A DNA stretch of 64,000 bases from Streptomyces sp. NBC_01571 (GCF_026339875.1 NZ_JAPEPZ010000001.1:1240001-1304000), one strand, 5' to 3'; numbered from the stretch's first letter, positions 9,186 through 18,335 are shown. Numbers and translations are program-made. The notes: generated by a model not told the origin, from the letters alone.

Positions 9186-9640
9186 CGCGGGCCGCTTCCC
9201 TGGGGAGCGTACAGATCCAGCAGTCTGATACGGGTGGCTTGCAGTCGTTCGGCAACCACCCCGGTGAACTGGCGCATCAGGGCATACCCGAGTTCCGGAT
9301 CGGCCGCACAGAGTGCCAAGACATCGGTGGCGGGGAACTCCAAGGCCTCCACCCCGGTGACCGCCCGCGCACCGAGGTGCCAGCGGTACGGCGGGCAGAC
9401 CCACGACCAGCCCAGCAGCTGGCCCGGACCAAGCGTTTCCACCACTGCCTCCGGCTGTCTGCCGGAAAGACGGACGTCCAGGGCGACCTCTCCCCTGCGC
9501 AGCAGCCAGAAGCGGTCGGCTTCCCCGTCCTCGTCGAAAAGGCGCGCGCCGACTGGAAACGACACGTCAAGCGCGACGGACAGCAATCGCCGACGCTGTA
9601 CGAGAGGGAGGAAGTCAAGGAGCGGCGGCAGGTCGGTCAC
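9182..9640 (-). CDS. Cyclic-nucleotide-binding domain protein within the hydrogenase operon
   Basis: 152 residues made almost only of a CRP-type cNMP-binding beta barrel: VSFPVGARLFDEDGEADRFW, LLRRGEVALDVRL, and an ETLGPGQLLGWSWV stretch in the phosphate-cassette region. There is no helix-turn-helix after the barrel; the protein ends with a helix and RIRLLDLYAPQGSG. A paralogue at 59062 ends RTRLLDLYAPYGSG, so this short tail is conserved. The gene overlaps hydB and hydG by 4 bp on each side, implying a fixed ratio with the enzyme. A regulatory or assembly role is inferred; ligand binding is untested and the usual Arg of cAMP binders is not obvious. Confidence 0.87.
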   Translation of the reverse strand: MTDLPPLLDFLPLVQRRRLLSVALDVSFPVGARLFDEDGEADRFWLLRRGEVALDVRLSGRQPEAVVETLGPGQLLGWSWVCPPYRWHLGARAVTGVEALEFPATDVLALCAADPELGYALMRQFTGVVAERLQATRIRLLDLYAPQGSGPR

Positions 9641-10812
9641 GGTGCCTCCCCGGATGTATCGGACCGCGTCCAGTCATGCAGGGCGGCGGCCTCCTCGGTG
9701 ATGTCGATGCCCACGGGGCACCACACGATGCAGCGGCCGCAGCCGACGCAGCCGGAGGAGCCGAACTGGTCGTACCACGTGCCGAGCTTGTGGGTCATCC
9801 ACTGCCGGTACCGGCTGCGCGGGGACGTACGGACAGGGTCACCGTGCACAAGGGAGAAGTCCAGGTCGAAGCAGGAGTCCCACAACCGCCACCGCTCCGC
9901 GTGGTCACCGGAGAGATCGGTGACATCCTCCGTCGTGGTGCAGAAACAGGTGGGACACACCATGGTGCAGTTGCCACACGTCAGGCAGCGTCCGGCAACG
10001 TCGTCCCAGCGGGGCGCGTCGAGCGTCCCGCCCATCAGCTCCCGCAGGTCCGTCTCAGGCATGGCCCTCCCCATGCGGTCCGCAGCGGCGGCAACACTCG
10101 CGCGAGCCGCCGTACAGGTGACGGGGTCGGCCGGACGGACAGGCAGTTCGGCGAGGATTTCGTCGCCTTCCGGGCTGGCGCCCCGGATCCAGAAGCGGTG
10201 GCCCTCGTCATCAACCACCTCGGTCATCACCAGATCACAGCCGGGAGCGGCCGCAGGTCCCGCGCCCATGGACACGCAGAAGCAGGTGCCGCCGGGCTCC
10301 GTGCATTCGATCGCGACGAGCAGCGCTCCTGCACGCCGGCCCAGGTACCCGGAGTCACGGTGGATCCCACCGGTGAGCACCCTGTCCTGGATGGCGATGG
10401 CCCGTGCGTCACAAGGACGCACCCCGAGGAAGGCGTACCGCGGTATCGAGGGCGCCTCGTCCGAGAACACCATCTCCTCGCCCACCCGGTCGGCACGCCA
10501 CTGCCGCAGCTTCGCCGGATGCAAGAACTGTTTCCACGATTGAGGGCCCGCCGCGTTCGCGAAGGCGGCACCGTCGGTCCGCTCCCGCAGTCGGTACCGG
10601 CCGGCTTCGAGTTCCACCCCCCACCCGTACGGCAGTTCGTCGGCCGACTCCAGCTCCGCCAGCACGATCGCACCGTCCCGCACGGTGGGTCCGACCACAG
10701 TGAAACCACGCCGTCTCAAGACCTGCACCAGCGCGGCCATGCCCTCTTTCCCCATCGCCGACCCCTCGGAGGCAGAAGACGACCAGGCGTTCGCATCGAG
10801 CTCCGCACTCAT
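9637..10812 (-). CDS. hydB: Hydrogenase beta subunit, iron-sulfur protein
   Basis: 391 residues from ATG 10812 (MSAELDANAW), with GAAGGAG upstream; the frame is open to 11268 but that part overlaps the neighbouring kinase gene. RYAFLGVRPCDARAIAIQDR is the conserved family segment. Two [4Fe-4S] motifs follow: CLTCGNCTMVCPTCFC and CVGCGRCIVWCPVGID. It links the small subunit to the flavin subunit. It is the first gene of the six-gene operon; no good palindromic box was found in the 180 bp upstream. Confidence 0.93.
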   Translation of the reverse strand: MSAELDANAWSSSASEGSAMGKEGMAALVQVLRRRGFTVVGPTVRDGAIVLAELESADELPYGWGVELEAGRYRLRERTDGAAFANAAGPQSWKQFLHPAKLRQWRADRVGEEMVFSDEAPSIPRYAFLGVRPCDARAIAIQDRVLTGGIHRDSGYLGRRAGALLVAIECTEPGGTCFCVSMGAGPAAAPGCDLVMTEVVDDEGHRFWIRGASPEGDEILAELPVRPADPVTCTAARASVAAAADRMGRAMPETDLRELMGGTLDAPRWDDVAGRCLTCGNCTMVCPTCFCTTTEDVTDLSGDHAERWRLWDSCFDLDFSLVHGDPVRTSPRSRYRQWMTHKLGTWYDQFGSSGCVGCGRCIVWCPVGIDITEEAAALHDWTRSDTSGEAP

Positions 10813-10991
10813 GTCCGTTCTCCTTCGGCACTGCGTAGGGGGACGCCGCCGCTGCCTCACACAGTCCACGAACGCAGATTTTCCGGTTCGGCACCACGCG
10901 GGTGCGGCCAAGCGGGCCACAGGCCCGGGTGCTTCTCCGGGTGCCATGTCGGCTCGGCTCATGGTCTGCGAGAGACCCTGCGACGCGTGAC

Positions 10992-12608
10992 CTATTCGGG
11001 GCCCCAAGGGCGTACGGCCGCCAGCGCCCGGACCACCGCGGAGGCCGGCGGGCCACTGGTGTCGACCTCGACAGCCTGAGCCCACGCGGGCTCCCTGGCC
11101 GCCATAGCGGCCGCGATGTCGGGTCCGGCGTCGGACATGCCGGGGCCGCGCGTGCTCAGGCGCGCCGCTGTCACGTCTCCGGGCGCATGGCAGTGCAGGG
11201 CCACCAGGTCCGCGCTGGTGCTTTCGGCCACGCGCAGGGCGGCCGCACGGTGTTCCGCGTCGGACCATGTGGCGTCAAGGACGACGGACTCTCCGCAGGA
11301 CAGCAGGGCGGCTGCGCGATCGAGCAGGGCGATGTAAGTCCTGGCCGTCCAATCGGGTGTGTACAGGCCCTCGCCGTAGCCGGCTGCCGCAGAGCGTTCC
11401 GCGGGGAGACCGGCCAGTTCCTTGCGGAGTCGGTCGCTGCTGAGCATGGTGACCCCCAGCAGGTCGGCCAATGCTCCGGAAAGGGTGGACTTCCCGCTGC
11501 CCGGCAGTCCCCCGACGAGAATGAGGCGGACGGCGGACGTGCGCAGATGGCGCAGCGCCGTCGAGGCCAGCTGCCGCGATGCCACCTTCGCGCCGGGTGC
11601 GCCTTGCACGGCCTGGATCAGGGAGACCTTGGCGCGTACGAAGGCGCGGTAGGCGACGTAGTGGTGGAACAAGGACGAGGGCGCGGGGTCGCCTGTGTAC
11701 TCGCCGTACTGGGAGAGGAAGTACGCTGCGCCCTCCGGAGCGCCCAGCTGTTCCAGGTCCATGGCGAGGAAGGCCGCATCGTCGAGGCCGTCGACGTAGC
11801 GGAGATGATCGTCGAACTCCAGGCAGTCCAGGACGCGGGGTCCGTCATCGAGGCAGAAGATGTCCTGGGCGAGGAGGTCCCCGTGGCCGTCGACCATCCG
11901 CCCCTGATCGATGCGAGAGTCGAACAAATTCTCGCGGCCGGCGAGATAGCGGCGCACCAGTCTCTCGATCTCTGTCAATTCGCCGGGCACGAAGAAACCT
12001 TCGGCTGTCAGCGCTCGGACCTGCGTGAAGCCGGCCTCCCAACGTGATGACAGCGCGTCGCGTGTGCCCTGCTCGTTCACCTCGCGGCCGCGGGGCGCAA
12101 CCGCGTGCCAGGCAGCGAGTTGCCGGGCGACGGTTCGCAGAACGTCGTGGACGGCCGCCCCTTGTCGTACGAGGTGGGAGAGGCGACGGCCCTCGGGCAT
12201 GCGGCGCATCACCACGAGCGGCTCGGGTTCCTCGGCGTCGGGACAGCGGAACTCGCCCAGGCCCAGGTACACGTCGGGGGCGAAGCGGCGGTTGAGGGTG
12301 ACCTCGCGTTCGCACGCGGACCTGCGCGCTGCCACCGTGGTGTAGTCAAGGAACCCGAGGTCGACCGGTTTCTTGAGCTTGTACGCGCAGTCGCCCACAA
12401 AGAACAGGGTCGCCGTATGTGTCTCGCAGACCGCCGACCGCGGCAGCGGCTCCCCGTCGTGCCCGGCACTGGACCGGGCAGCGGACTCATCGGCCGGCGG
12501 CACCGACCGAACCTGCGTCCCGTCCTGGCCCGCCTCAGTCCGCTCGTGGCTCCGGCGCCGCGCGGATCCTCCGAGGTCCTGCTCGTCTTCGCCCTCCACG
12601 CTAGACAC
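10992..12608 (-). CDS. Bifunctional aminoglycoside phosphotransferase-like / P-loop kinase protein (Rv2004c-like)
   Basis: 538 residues. The N-terminal half is an APH-like kinase fold (AYKLKKPVDLGFLDYTTVAA, then MVDGHGDLLAQDIFCLDD as the catalytic HGD loop and VLDCLEFDD as the metal site). The C-terminal part is an AAA/shikimate-kinase-like P-loop domain, with Walker A GGLPGSGKST and LDATW as the second motif. The M. tuberculosis homologue Rv2004c is a DosR-regulon gene of unknown substrate. The start is uncertain: GTG 12608 is used, but family members often begin nearer the ETHTATLFFVGDCAYKL segment. It stands alone with the hydrogenase operon following on the same strand. Confidence 0.88.
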   Translation of the reverse strand: MSSVEGEDEQDLGGSARRRSHERTEAGQDGTQVRSVPPADESAARSSAGHDGEPLPRSAVCETHTATLFFVGDCAYKLKKPVDLGFLDYTTVAARRSACEREVTLNRRFAPDVYLGLGEFRCPDAEEPEPLVVMRRMPEGRRLSHLVRQGAAVHDVLRTVARQLAAWHAVAPRGREVNEQGTRDALSSRWEAGFTQVRALTAEGFFVPGELTEIERLVRRYLAGRENLFDSRIDQGRMVDGHGDLLAQDIFCLDDGPRVLDCLEFDDHLRYVDGLDDAAFLAMDLEQLGAPEGAAYFLSQYGEYTGDPAPSSLFHHYVAYRAFVRAKVSLIQAVQGAPGAKVASRQLASTALRHLRTSAVRLILVGGLPGSGKSTLSGALADLLGVTMLSSDRLRKELAGLPAERSAAAGYGEGLYTPDWTARTYIALLDRAAALLSCGESVVLDATWSDAEHRAAALRVAESTSADLVALHCHAPGDVTAARLSTRGPGMSDAGPDIAAAMAAREPAWAQAVEVDTSGPPASAVVRALAAVRPWGPE

Positions 12609-12992
12609 GCTCCGTGAGTGCGAGGGGCGGCCGTTGCTCGCCGGGCTCCGGGCGCATCGACACCCCCGGTTGATCGGCCCCCGTCATGACGTACATGCTC
12701 GTGTTCCCCCAGGAAACGCCCGTCGACGGACTCCACACCCAGTAGCGACCTTGTGGAGCATGCCGAGTTGTGGAGCATGTCGAGGGTGAGCGCGCGCTCC
12801 TCAGGCTCGCGGGTGACCCGCGGTGGCCCACAGTGACGACTGGTTGCATGACGTCGACCTCCGTCTCGTACGAAGGTGGAAATGACGCGGAACGAGTCCG
12901 ACCGCGTGGTTGGTGTCATTCGAGCATCACCCGGATCCCCTCCGCCGCGCATGTCGGCCTGGAGAAGAGGGGCCGCAGGCACGTAGTCGCGG
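12609..12992. other. Intergenic stretch, no gene seen
   Basis: 384 bp between two minus-strand genes. I see no ribosome site with a plausible frame, no hairpin of terminator quality and no consensus palindromic box. The only structure is a short tandem duplication (separate entry). Confidence 0.5.
12751..12784. repeat. Two-copy 17-bp tandem repeat
   Basis: TTGTGGAGCATGCCGAG at 12751-12767 is followed at once by TTGTGGAGCATGTCGAG at 12768-12784, 16 of 17 bases identical. It sits upstream of the Rv2004c-like gene and could be a slipped duplication or paired binding sites. Confidence 0.6.
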
Positions 12993-13667
12993 TCAGGTAT
13001 CGGGAGCGGAACGCCGGGCGTCGTCCGTCCGGCAGACGACGTCCCCGGACACCGACACCACACCGTCGACGCCGCGGCACAGCTGCTCGATGACGGGAAT
13101 AAGACCCTTGTACTCCACGGAGCCGCCTAGTACGACCCGTCCGTCGCGCACATCAACACTCACGTCCGCGTCTCCGAGCCCCATGGTGCGCCGCAGTACG
13201 TCCCCGGCGATCTCCTCGCGGATGGCCTCGTCACGGCGCAGGAAGATCCGCAGCAGGTCACCGCGGCTGACGATGCCCAGGAGGCGGTCCGCCTCGTCGA
13301 CCACAGGCAGCCGCTTGACATTCTGGGTCTCCATGAGGCGCGCGGCCTCCACCACGTTCCACTCCGGCCGCGCGCACACGGCTGGAGCCGACATCAGTTC
13401 CTCGGCGCGGGAACCCTCGGCCTTGGCCCGCTCCCAGGCCTCCAGGTTCGGAACCGGAATCATGCCTGCCGGATCGCTCTGATCGGCACTCTTGCGCAAC
13501 AGGTCTGCCTCGGACACCACACCCATCGGGCGCCCGAGATCGTCGACCACCGGCACGGCCGTGACATCGTTCTCCGACAGGAGCCTGACGAGCTCCTTGA
13601 ACGGCGTGTCCGGCCGTGCCCGGACGACGCCACGGGTCATGAGCTCCTCAACCGTTCGGTGACGCAT
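12993..13667 (-). CDS. CBS-pair protein with C-terminal BON domain
   Basis: 224 residues, ATG 13667. CBS1 about 1-65 (VEELMTRGVVRARPDT ... GVVSEADLLRK), CBS2 about 90-150 (AEELMSAPAVCARPE ... GIVSRGDLLRIFLRRD), BON about 155-215 (VSVDVRDGRVVLGGSVEYKG). CBS-BON proteins are common in Streptomyces stress islands; CBS binds adenylates and BON is associated with membrane or phospholipid contact. Very similar to the protein at 59555 and the partial one at 63686. It is divergent from the DUF1918-XRE-PNPOx gene across a 114-bp gap. Confidence 0.92.
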   Translation of the reverse strand: MRHRTVEELMTRGVVRARPDTPFKELVRLLSENDVTAVPVVDDLGRPMGVVSEADLLRKSADQSDPAGMIPVPNLEAWERAKAEGSRAEELMSAPAVCARPEWNVVEAARLMETQNVKRLPVVDEADRLLGIVSRGDLLRIFLRRDEAIREEIAGDVLRRTMGLGDADVSVDVRDGRVVLGGSVEYKGLIPVIEQLCRGVDGVVSVSGDVVCRTDDARRSAPDT

Positions 13668-13781
13668 GGTGCCTCCCGACGCGGGCCGCCGGCCTCGCGG
13701 ATACGCGCCTCTCGCCGGTGCGGCGGCGCATCCCGCGTGGCAGGTTGGTTACAGCACTATTCTGCGGAGAGGGCAGCGATC

Positions 13782-14702
13782 ATGCGAGCTCACCTCGGCG
13801 ACCAACTCGTCATCGAAAGTCCGGCGACCGGCGACGGCAAGCGCGACGGTGAGATCGTCGGACTCCATCACGCGGATGGGACGCCTCCCTACGACGTGCA
13901 CTGGTCGGACACGGACGAAGTGACGCTCGTCTTCCCCGGCCCCGACGCTCACATCCGGCATCTTGATCAGGACCCGGGCGGAACTGCCCAGGAGTCACAC
14001 CCGGGCGCCGGCGAGGCAGCTGCCGTGGCCGCGCCCGAGCCTCGGACACGTACACGCGAAGCCGGAGTCGTCGGCAGGCGTGTGGCCGAAGAGCGCCGCA
14101 GACAAGGGCTCAGTCTGGACGAAACGGCGCGTCGCGCCCGCATGGCGCCCCAGTACCTGGCGCACCTGGAGGAACGGCCTGCTGACCCCACGATGGCGGC
14201 ACTCATCAGGCTTGCCGACGCCTTGGGCACCACAGCCACCGCTCTGCTCGACGAGGGCGCGGATCTCCCACCCGGACAGTCCCACGCACTCCTGCAGCCA
14301 CAGCTACGGGATCTGGCCCCGGACGAATGCCGCGCTCTGCTCTCCACGCACGGTGTCGGACGCGTCGCGGTGACGGCGTCCAGCGGACACCCCGCGATCA
14401 TCCCCGTCAACTACGAGGTCGTCGACGAAGCCATCGCCTTCCGGACCGCCCCCGACTCCGTGGCCGCAGCTGCCGCGGAAGCGGAGGTCGCCTTCGAGGT
14501 CGATCACGTGGACGACACTCTGAGCCGGGGCTGGAGCGTGCTCGCCGTGGGGCCCGCGAGCGTCGTGACGGAACCCGAGGCGGTCCGCAGCCTCACCCAG
14601 CATGCGCACACCACGCCCTGGGCGGGCGGTGAGCGTGAGATGTGGGTGTCGATCCGGCCCACGAGCCTCACCGGCCGCAGGATCACTCCAGCCGAACAGT
14701 AG
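13782..14702 (+). CDS. DUF1918 - XRE helix-turn-helix - PNPOx-like fusion protein
   Basis: 306 residues from ATG 13782 (MRAHLGDQLVIES), with GGAGAGGG eight bases upstream; the frame is open to 13659 without a site. Residues 1-60 are DUF1918 (HADGTPPYDVHWSDTDEVTL). Residues about 100-155 are an XRE-type HTH (RRRQGLSLDETARRARMAPQ, ending LADALGTTATALLDEG). From about 175 it is a split-barrel pyridoxamine-phosphate-oxidase-like domain (THGVGRVAVTASSGHPAIIP, EVAFEVDHVDDTLSRGWSV). Such barrels bind FMN, F420 or haem. The arrangement suggests a flavin- or redox-responsive DNA-binding protein; the paralogue at 49127 lacks DUF1918. Confidence 0.9.
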   Translation: MRAHLGDQLVIESPATGDGKRDGEIVGLHHADGTPPYDVHWSDTDEVTLVFPGPDAHIRHLDQDPGGTAQESHPGAGEAAAVAAPEPRTRTREAGVVGRRVAEERRRQGLSLDETARRARMAPQYLAHLEERPADPTMAALIRLADALGTTATALLDEGADLPPGQSHALLQPQLRDLAPDECRALLSTHGVGRVAVTASSGHPAIIPVNYEVVDEAIAFRTAPDSVAAAAAEAEVAFEVDHVDDTLSRGWSVLAVGPASVVTEPEAVRSLTQHAHTTPWAGGEREMWVSIRPTSLTGRRITPAEQ

Positions 14703-15344
14703 ACAGTTCGTGGCGCCGGCCATCGCACGGGCTGCGCCGGGAACCTCGGCACCCGGACGCGGGATGTGGTGACAGCCGTAGAACTCCGGCTGATCGTGGG
14801 CATCGGCGACGTCAACCACGGCACAACCTGCTGCCCGACCGCGCACTGCCCCGCATCGACTCGGCGATGCCCGTGCCCTGCGATCACGACGTCCACGCTT
14901 GAACGAAGCCCGGCGGGAGCGGGCTGATGCTCAGGGGCGACCGCCCGCGTCGGCGTTCGCCGCGACAGTGACGCCTTCAGCCCGCAGTCCCTGAGGTCCA
15001 CGCAGGCGCCCTCGTGGGTTCGCGGATCCGCTCTCCCTGGCGCCGGTCGCCATGGGTGCCCACTCCATATTCGTGGCTCCGGGAGTGTGGGAATTCGCCG
15101 TGGTCCGAACCGTCCATGGCGCGGACGATATCCGCCATGGCCATGACGAACACCCTGCCACGCGGGACAGTTGCTGCACGCTCCGAACAGCCCCGCAGCT
15201 GACGACCCTTCACACGCCGGACCCGCGAGGCGACGCCCGTCACACGCCACGCTGCCGTCCGCGTGATCCTGGGCCGCCACAACCTGCCGCCGCTACCGCT
15301 GCGCTACGACTTCTGCCCCTCGAACCTGCTCTTCGGAGGCGACC
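14703..15344. other. Intergenic stretch, no supported gene
   Basis: About 640 bp between the DUF1918 fusion gene and the secreted esterase. Several short open frames exist on both strands, but none has a ribosome site with a recognisable protein. No palindromic box or strong hairpin was found. Confidence 0.45.
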
Positions 15345-16712
15345 ATGCGCTTGAGACGCAGCACCCTCACCCTGTTGTCCACCGCACTCATGGCCACGAC
15401 GGCAGCGGCCTCCGCCACAGCCGCCGACCGCCCCGAGCAGCACTGCGCGGGGCAGAACCGCATACGGGTACCCGGCGCCGCCTTTCAGCAGGTCTCCTGC
15501 CACGACGACCTGACCACCAGCGCTTTGACCGGCACCTCGTACACCGACCCCACGGACTGGTCCTCGCTCACCGCGAAGGGAACGCTGAACCCCACGGACG
15601 TGCCCGGCATCCAGATCGACGGCTACTTCCCCGATTCCTCGCACCTCAACACGACCCATGGCTGGAACCACGACGCCCAGTTCGTCATCCGTCTGCCCGA
15701 TCGGTGGAACGGTGGTCTGGTGATCACCGGAGCACCTGGCACACGTAAGCAGTACTCCTTGGACACGTCGATCTCGGACTGGGTTCTGGCACGGGGATAC
15801 GCCTTCGCCGCCACCGACAAGGGCAACAGCGGACCCGACTTCTACACCGACGGCAGGCGGCCGGGCGATGCCGTCGTCGAGTGGAACGGCCGCACCACCG
15901 AACTGACCCTCGCCGCGAAGAACCTCGTGAGGCAGTCCTACGGGCACAGCCCACGCCGTACCTACATGACAGGCATGTCCAACGGCGGCTATCTGACCCG
16001 CTGGCAGTTGGAGAACCACCCCGAGCTGTACGACGCGGGACTGGACTGGGAAGGCGCCCTCTGGACACCGGACGGCCCGAACCTGTTCACCTATCTGCCG
16101 ACGGGGGTCCGCCACTCCCTCGGCCGGGCATCCACCAAGGACATGCTGGCAGCCGGCTTCACACCGGGAACCGAGTTCCTGTGGCCCTACCACGAGCAGG
16201 TCTACTACGGCCTCACACAGAAGGCGTACCGCGCCGAGTTCGATCCGGAGTACGACCCGAACTGCCCCGGCTCTTCGGCCGGTTCGACGCTTCCGGAGAT
16301 TCTCGCCCCCTGCCAGTCCGATGCTTCGTACGACTACGCCTCACGGCCCGAGTCGGTGAAGAAGGCCGTCGAACGGGTCTCTCTGACCGGGAAGATCGGC
16401 AGACCACTGATCACCGTACAAGGGGATCTTGACGCGCTGTTGCCGGTGGCCACGGACTCGGACGCATACGCACGCATGATCGCCGACCGTCACCGTTCCC
16501 GCCTGCACCGCTACTACACCGTCGAGGGCGGCACCCACGTCGACGGTCTGTACGACTCCCATCCCGACCGGCTCAGGCCCGTACTGCCCTGCTACCGGGC
16601 CGCATTCGCCCTCCTGACCGACTGGGTCGAACACCATCAGGATCCGCCGGCCAGTGGCACGGTTCCCAAGCCGACCTCCGGTGACGTGGTGAACTCCTGC
16701 GCGCTGCGCTGA
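15345..16712 (+). CDS. Secreted alpha/beta-hydrolase, tannase / 3HB-oligomer-hydrolase-like
   Basis: 455 residues with an N-terminal Sec signal (RLRRSTLTLLSTALMATTAA, cleavage near ASATAA). The nucleophile elbow is MTGMSNGGYLTRWQLENHPE, a G-x-S-x-G serine; PLITVQGDLDALLPVATDSD supplies the acid and GGTHVDGLYDSH the histidine. The context YDAGLDWEGALW is like tannase/feruloyl esterase and 3-hydroxybutyrate oligomer hydrolases. A PHB depolymerase follows 178 bp downstream on the same strand, which favours a role in cleaving hydroxybutyrate oligomers, but tannin or feruloyl esters remain possible. Confidence 0.8.
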   Translation: MRLRRSTLTLLSTALMATTAAASATAADRPEQHCAGQNRIRVPGAAFQQVSCHDDLTTSALTGTSYTDPTDWSSLTAKGTLNPTDVPGIQIDGYFPDSSHLNTTHGWNHDAQFVIRLPDRWNGGLVITGAPGTRKQYSLDTSISDWVLARGYAFAATDKGNSGPDFYTDGRRPGDAVVEWNGRTTELTLAAKNLVRQSYGHSPRRTYMTGMSNGGYLTRWQLENHPELYDAGLDWEGALWTPDGPNLFTYLPTGVRHSLGRASTKDMLAAGFTPGTEFLWPYHEQVYYGLTQKAYRAEFDPEYDPNCPGSSAGSTLPEILAPCQSDASYDYASRPESVKKAVERVSLTGKIGRPLITVQGDLDALLPVATDSDAYARMIADRHRSRLHRYYTVEGGTHVDGLYDSHPDRLRPVLPCYRAAFALLTDWVEHHQDPPASGTVPKPTSGDVVNSCALR

Positions 16713-16889
16713 CACCCTCGACTTCACGTGGGTGCGGCCCACACAGAAGGCGAATGGGAAGTGTGGACCGCATCCAATGGCGGCGGACAGCCGTGGTTCT
16801 ACAGTGCGGCAGACCACACACTCCCGAGTGACGCCCGGTGCGCGCGGCCCCGACACTCACCCCTCATCATTCACCCGCGGGAGGACCGC

Positions 16890-18335
16890 ATGCCGGTTCG
16901 TGACCACGCCCGTACGATCGGCTGGGCAGCACTGATGGCCCTGCTGCTTGCCCTGTTCACGGTTCCACCCAACGCCTCCGCGGCCTCACTCACCCAGGTG
17001 AGCGGCTTCGGCTCCAACCCGGGCAACCTGTCGATGTACTCGTACGTGCCCGACAATCTGCCCTCCGGCGCGCCGTTGGTCGTGGCCCTGCATGGCTGTA
17101 CGCAGAGCGCGAGTGACTACTACAGTCACTCCGGGTGGCCGAAGTACGCCGACGCCTACGGCTTCGCGCTTGTCCTGCCCCAGACCAGCAGCGCCAACAA
17201 CGCGAACTCCTGCTTCAACTGGTACCAGTCCAGTGACTACACCCGCGGGCAGGGCGAGGCGCTGTCCGTCAAACAGATGGTGGACTACGCCATAGCGCAC
17301 TACGGCAGCGCCCCGGGCCGCGTCTACGTCACCGGTCTCTCGGCGGGCGGCGCCATGACCGCCGTCATGCTCGCCGACTATCCGGACGTCTTCGCCGGAG
17401 GATCCATCGACTCGGGTATCCCAGCGGGCTGCGCGACCGATCTGAGCAGTGGCCTGACGTGCGAGTACAGCCCGGTCAGCAAGACCCCGCAGAAGTGGGG
17501 CGACGCGGTGCGCGCGGCGTCCGGCGGCTGGTCGGGACCCTGGCCACGCGTCGCCGTCTGGCACGGAAGCGGTGACACAACCGTCAATCCGGCCAACGCC
17601 ACGGAGTCCAGGGACCAGTGGACGAACGTCTGGGGTATGAGCCAGACCCCGTCCTCGACCACGTCCCTCCCTGGTGGCACAACCCAGGCCGTCTACAACG
17701 ACATCAGCGGCAAGCCCGCGGTGGAGACCTTCACCGTCTCCGGCATGAGTCACGGCCTGGCCGTCAACCCCGGCTCGGGCGCCGACCAGTGCGGCACGAC
17801 CGGCACGTACTACCTGAACTACGTCTGCTCCAGCTACTACACGGCGAAATTCTGGGGACTGGACGCCTCAAGCGGTCCCGGCAGTGGCTCTCTGCCCGCA
17901 CCCACTGGTCTGAGTGTGACGGCCACCACCGACACGACGGCCTCGCTGTCCTGGAACGGAGTCAGCGCTGCCGCCTCGTACAACGTGTACCGAGGTGGTA
18001 CCAAGGTGGCCTCCACATCCTCGACCTCGTACACCGACACGGGTCTGGCGTCCGGCACCGGCTACCACTACACCGTCGCCGCCGTGGATTCGGCCGGAAG
18101 CGTGGGAGCGTCCTCCTCACCGGTCCTGGCGACGACGAACGGCTACATTCCGAAGTGCTTCACCGACAACAACTACAACCATGTCGCCGCGGGACGAGCC
18201 CACCAGAGCGGCGGCTACGCCTACGCCAACGGCTCCAACCAGAACATGGGCCTGTACAACCTCTACCTCACCCACACGTTGGAGGAGACCTCGGACGGCC
18301 ACTATGTGATCGCCGACTCCGGCTGCCCCGCCTGA
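16890..18335 (+). CDS. Extracellular poly(3-hydroxybutyrate) depolymerase
   Basis: 481 residues from ATG 16890 (MPVRDHARTIGW) with GGGAGGA upstream; signal peptide to about residue 31. The catalytic domain carries the oxyanion region VVALHGCTQSASDY, the lipase box YVTGLSAGGAMTA (Ser), VWHGSGDTTV (Asp) and VSGMSHGLAV (His). After a short linker (SSGPGSGSLPAPTGLSV) comes a fibronectin type III domain (about 335-425), then a C-terminal domain with CFTDNNYNHVAAGRAH typical of the PHB-binding region. All three modules of a type-1 secreted depolymerase are present. Probably transcribed with the preceding esterase. Confidence 0.93.
   Translation: MPVRDHARTIGWAALMALLLALFTVPPNASAASLTQVSGFGSNPGNLSMYSYVPDNLPSGAPLVVALHGCTQSASDYYSHSGWPKYADAYGFALVLPQTSSANNANSCFNWYQSSDYTRGQGEALSVKQMVDYAIAHYGSAPGRVYVTGLSAGGAMTAVMLADYPDVFAGGSIDSGIPAGCATDLSSGLTCEYSPVSKTPQKWGDAVRAASGGWSGPWPRVAVWHGSGDTTVNPANATESRDQWTNVWGMSQTPSSTTSLPGGTTQAVYNDISGKPAVETFTVSGMSHGLAVNPGSGADQCGTTGTYYLNYVCSSYYTAKFWGLDASSGPGSGSLPAPTGLSVTATTDTTASLSWNGVSAAASYNVYRGGTKVASTSSTSYTDTGLASGTGYHYTVAAVDSAGSVGASSSPVLATTNGYIPKCFTDNNYNHVAAGRAHQSGGYAYANGSNQNMGLYNLYLTHTLEETSDGHYVIADSGCPA

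Noticed and set aside
10813..10991. Palindromic box upstream of the hydrogenase operon
   Set aside because: GC-rich motifs such as CGGCCAAGCGGGCC are present but none matches the 6-2-6 pattern well enough.
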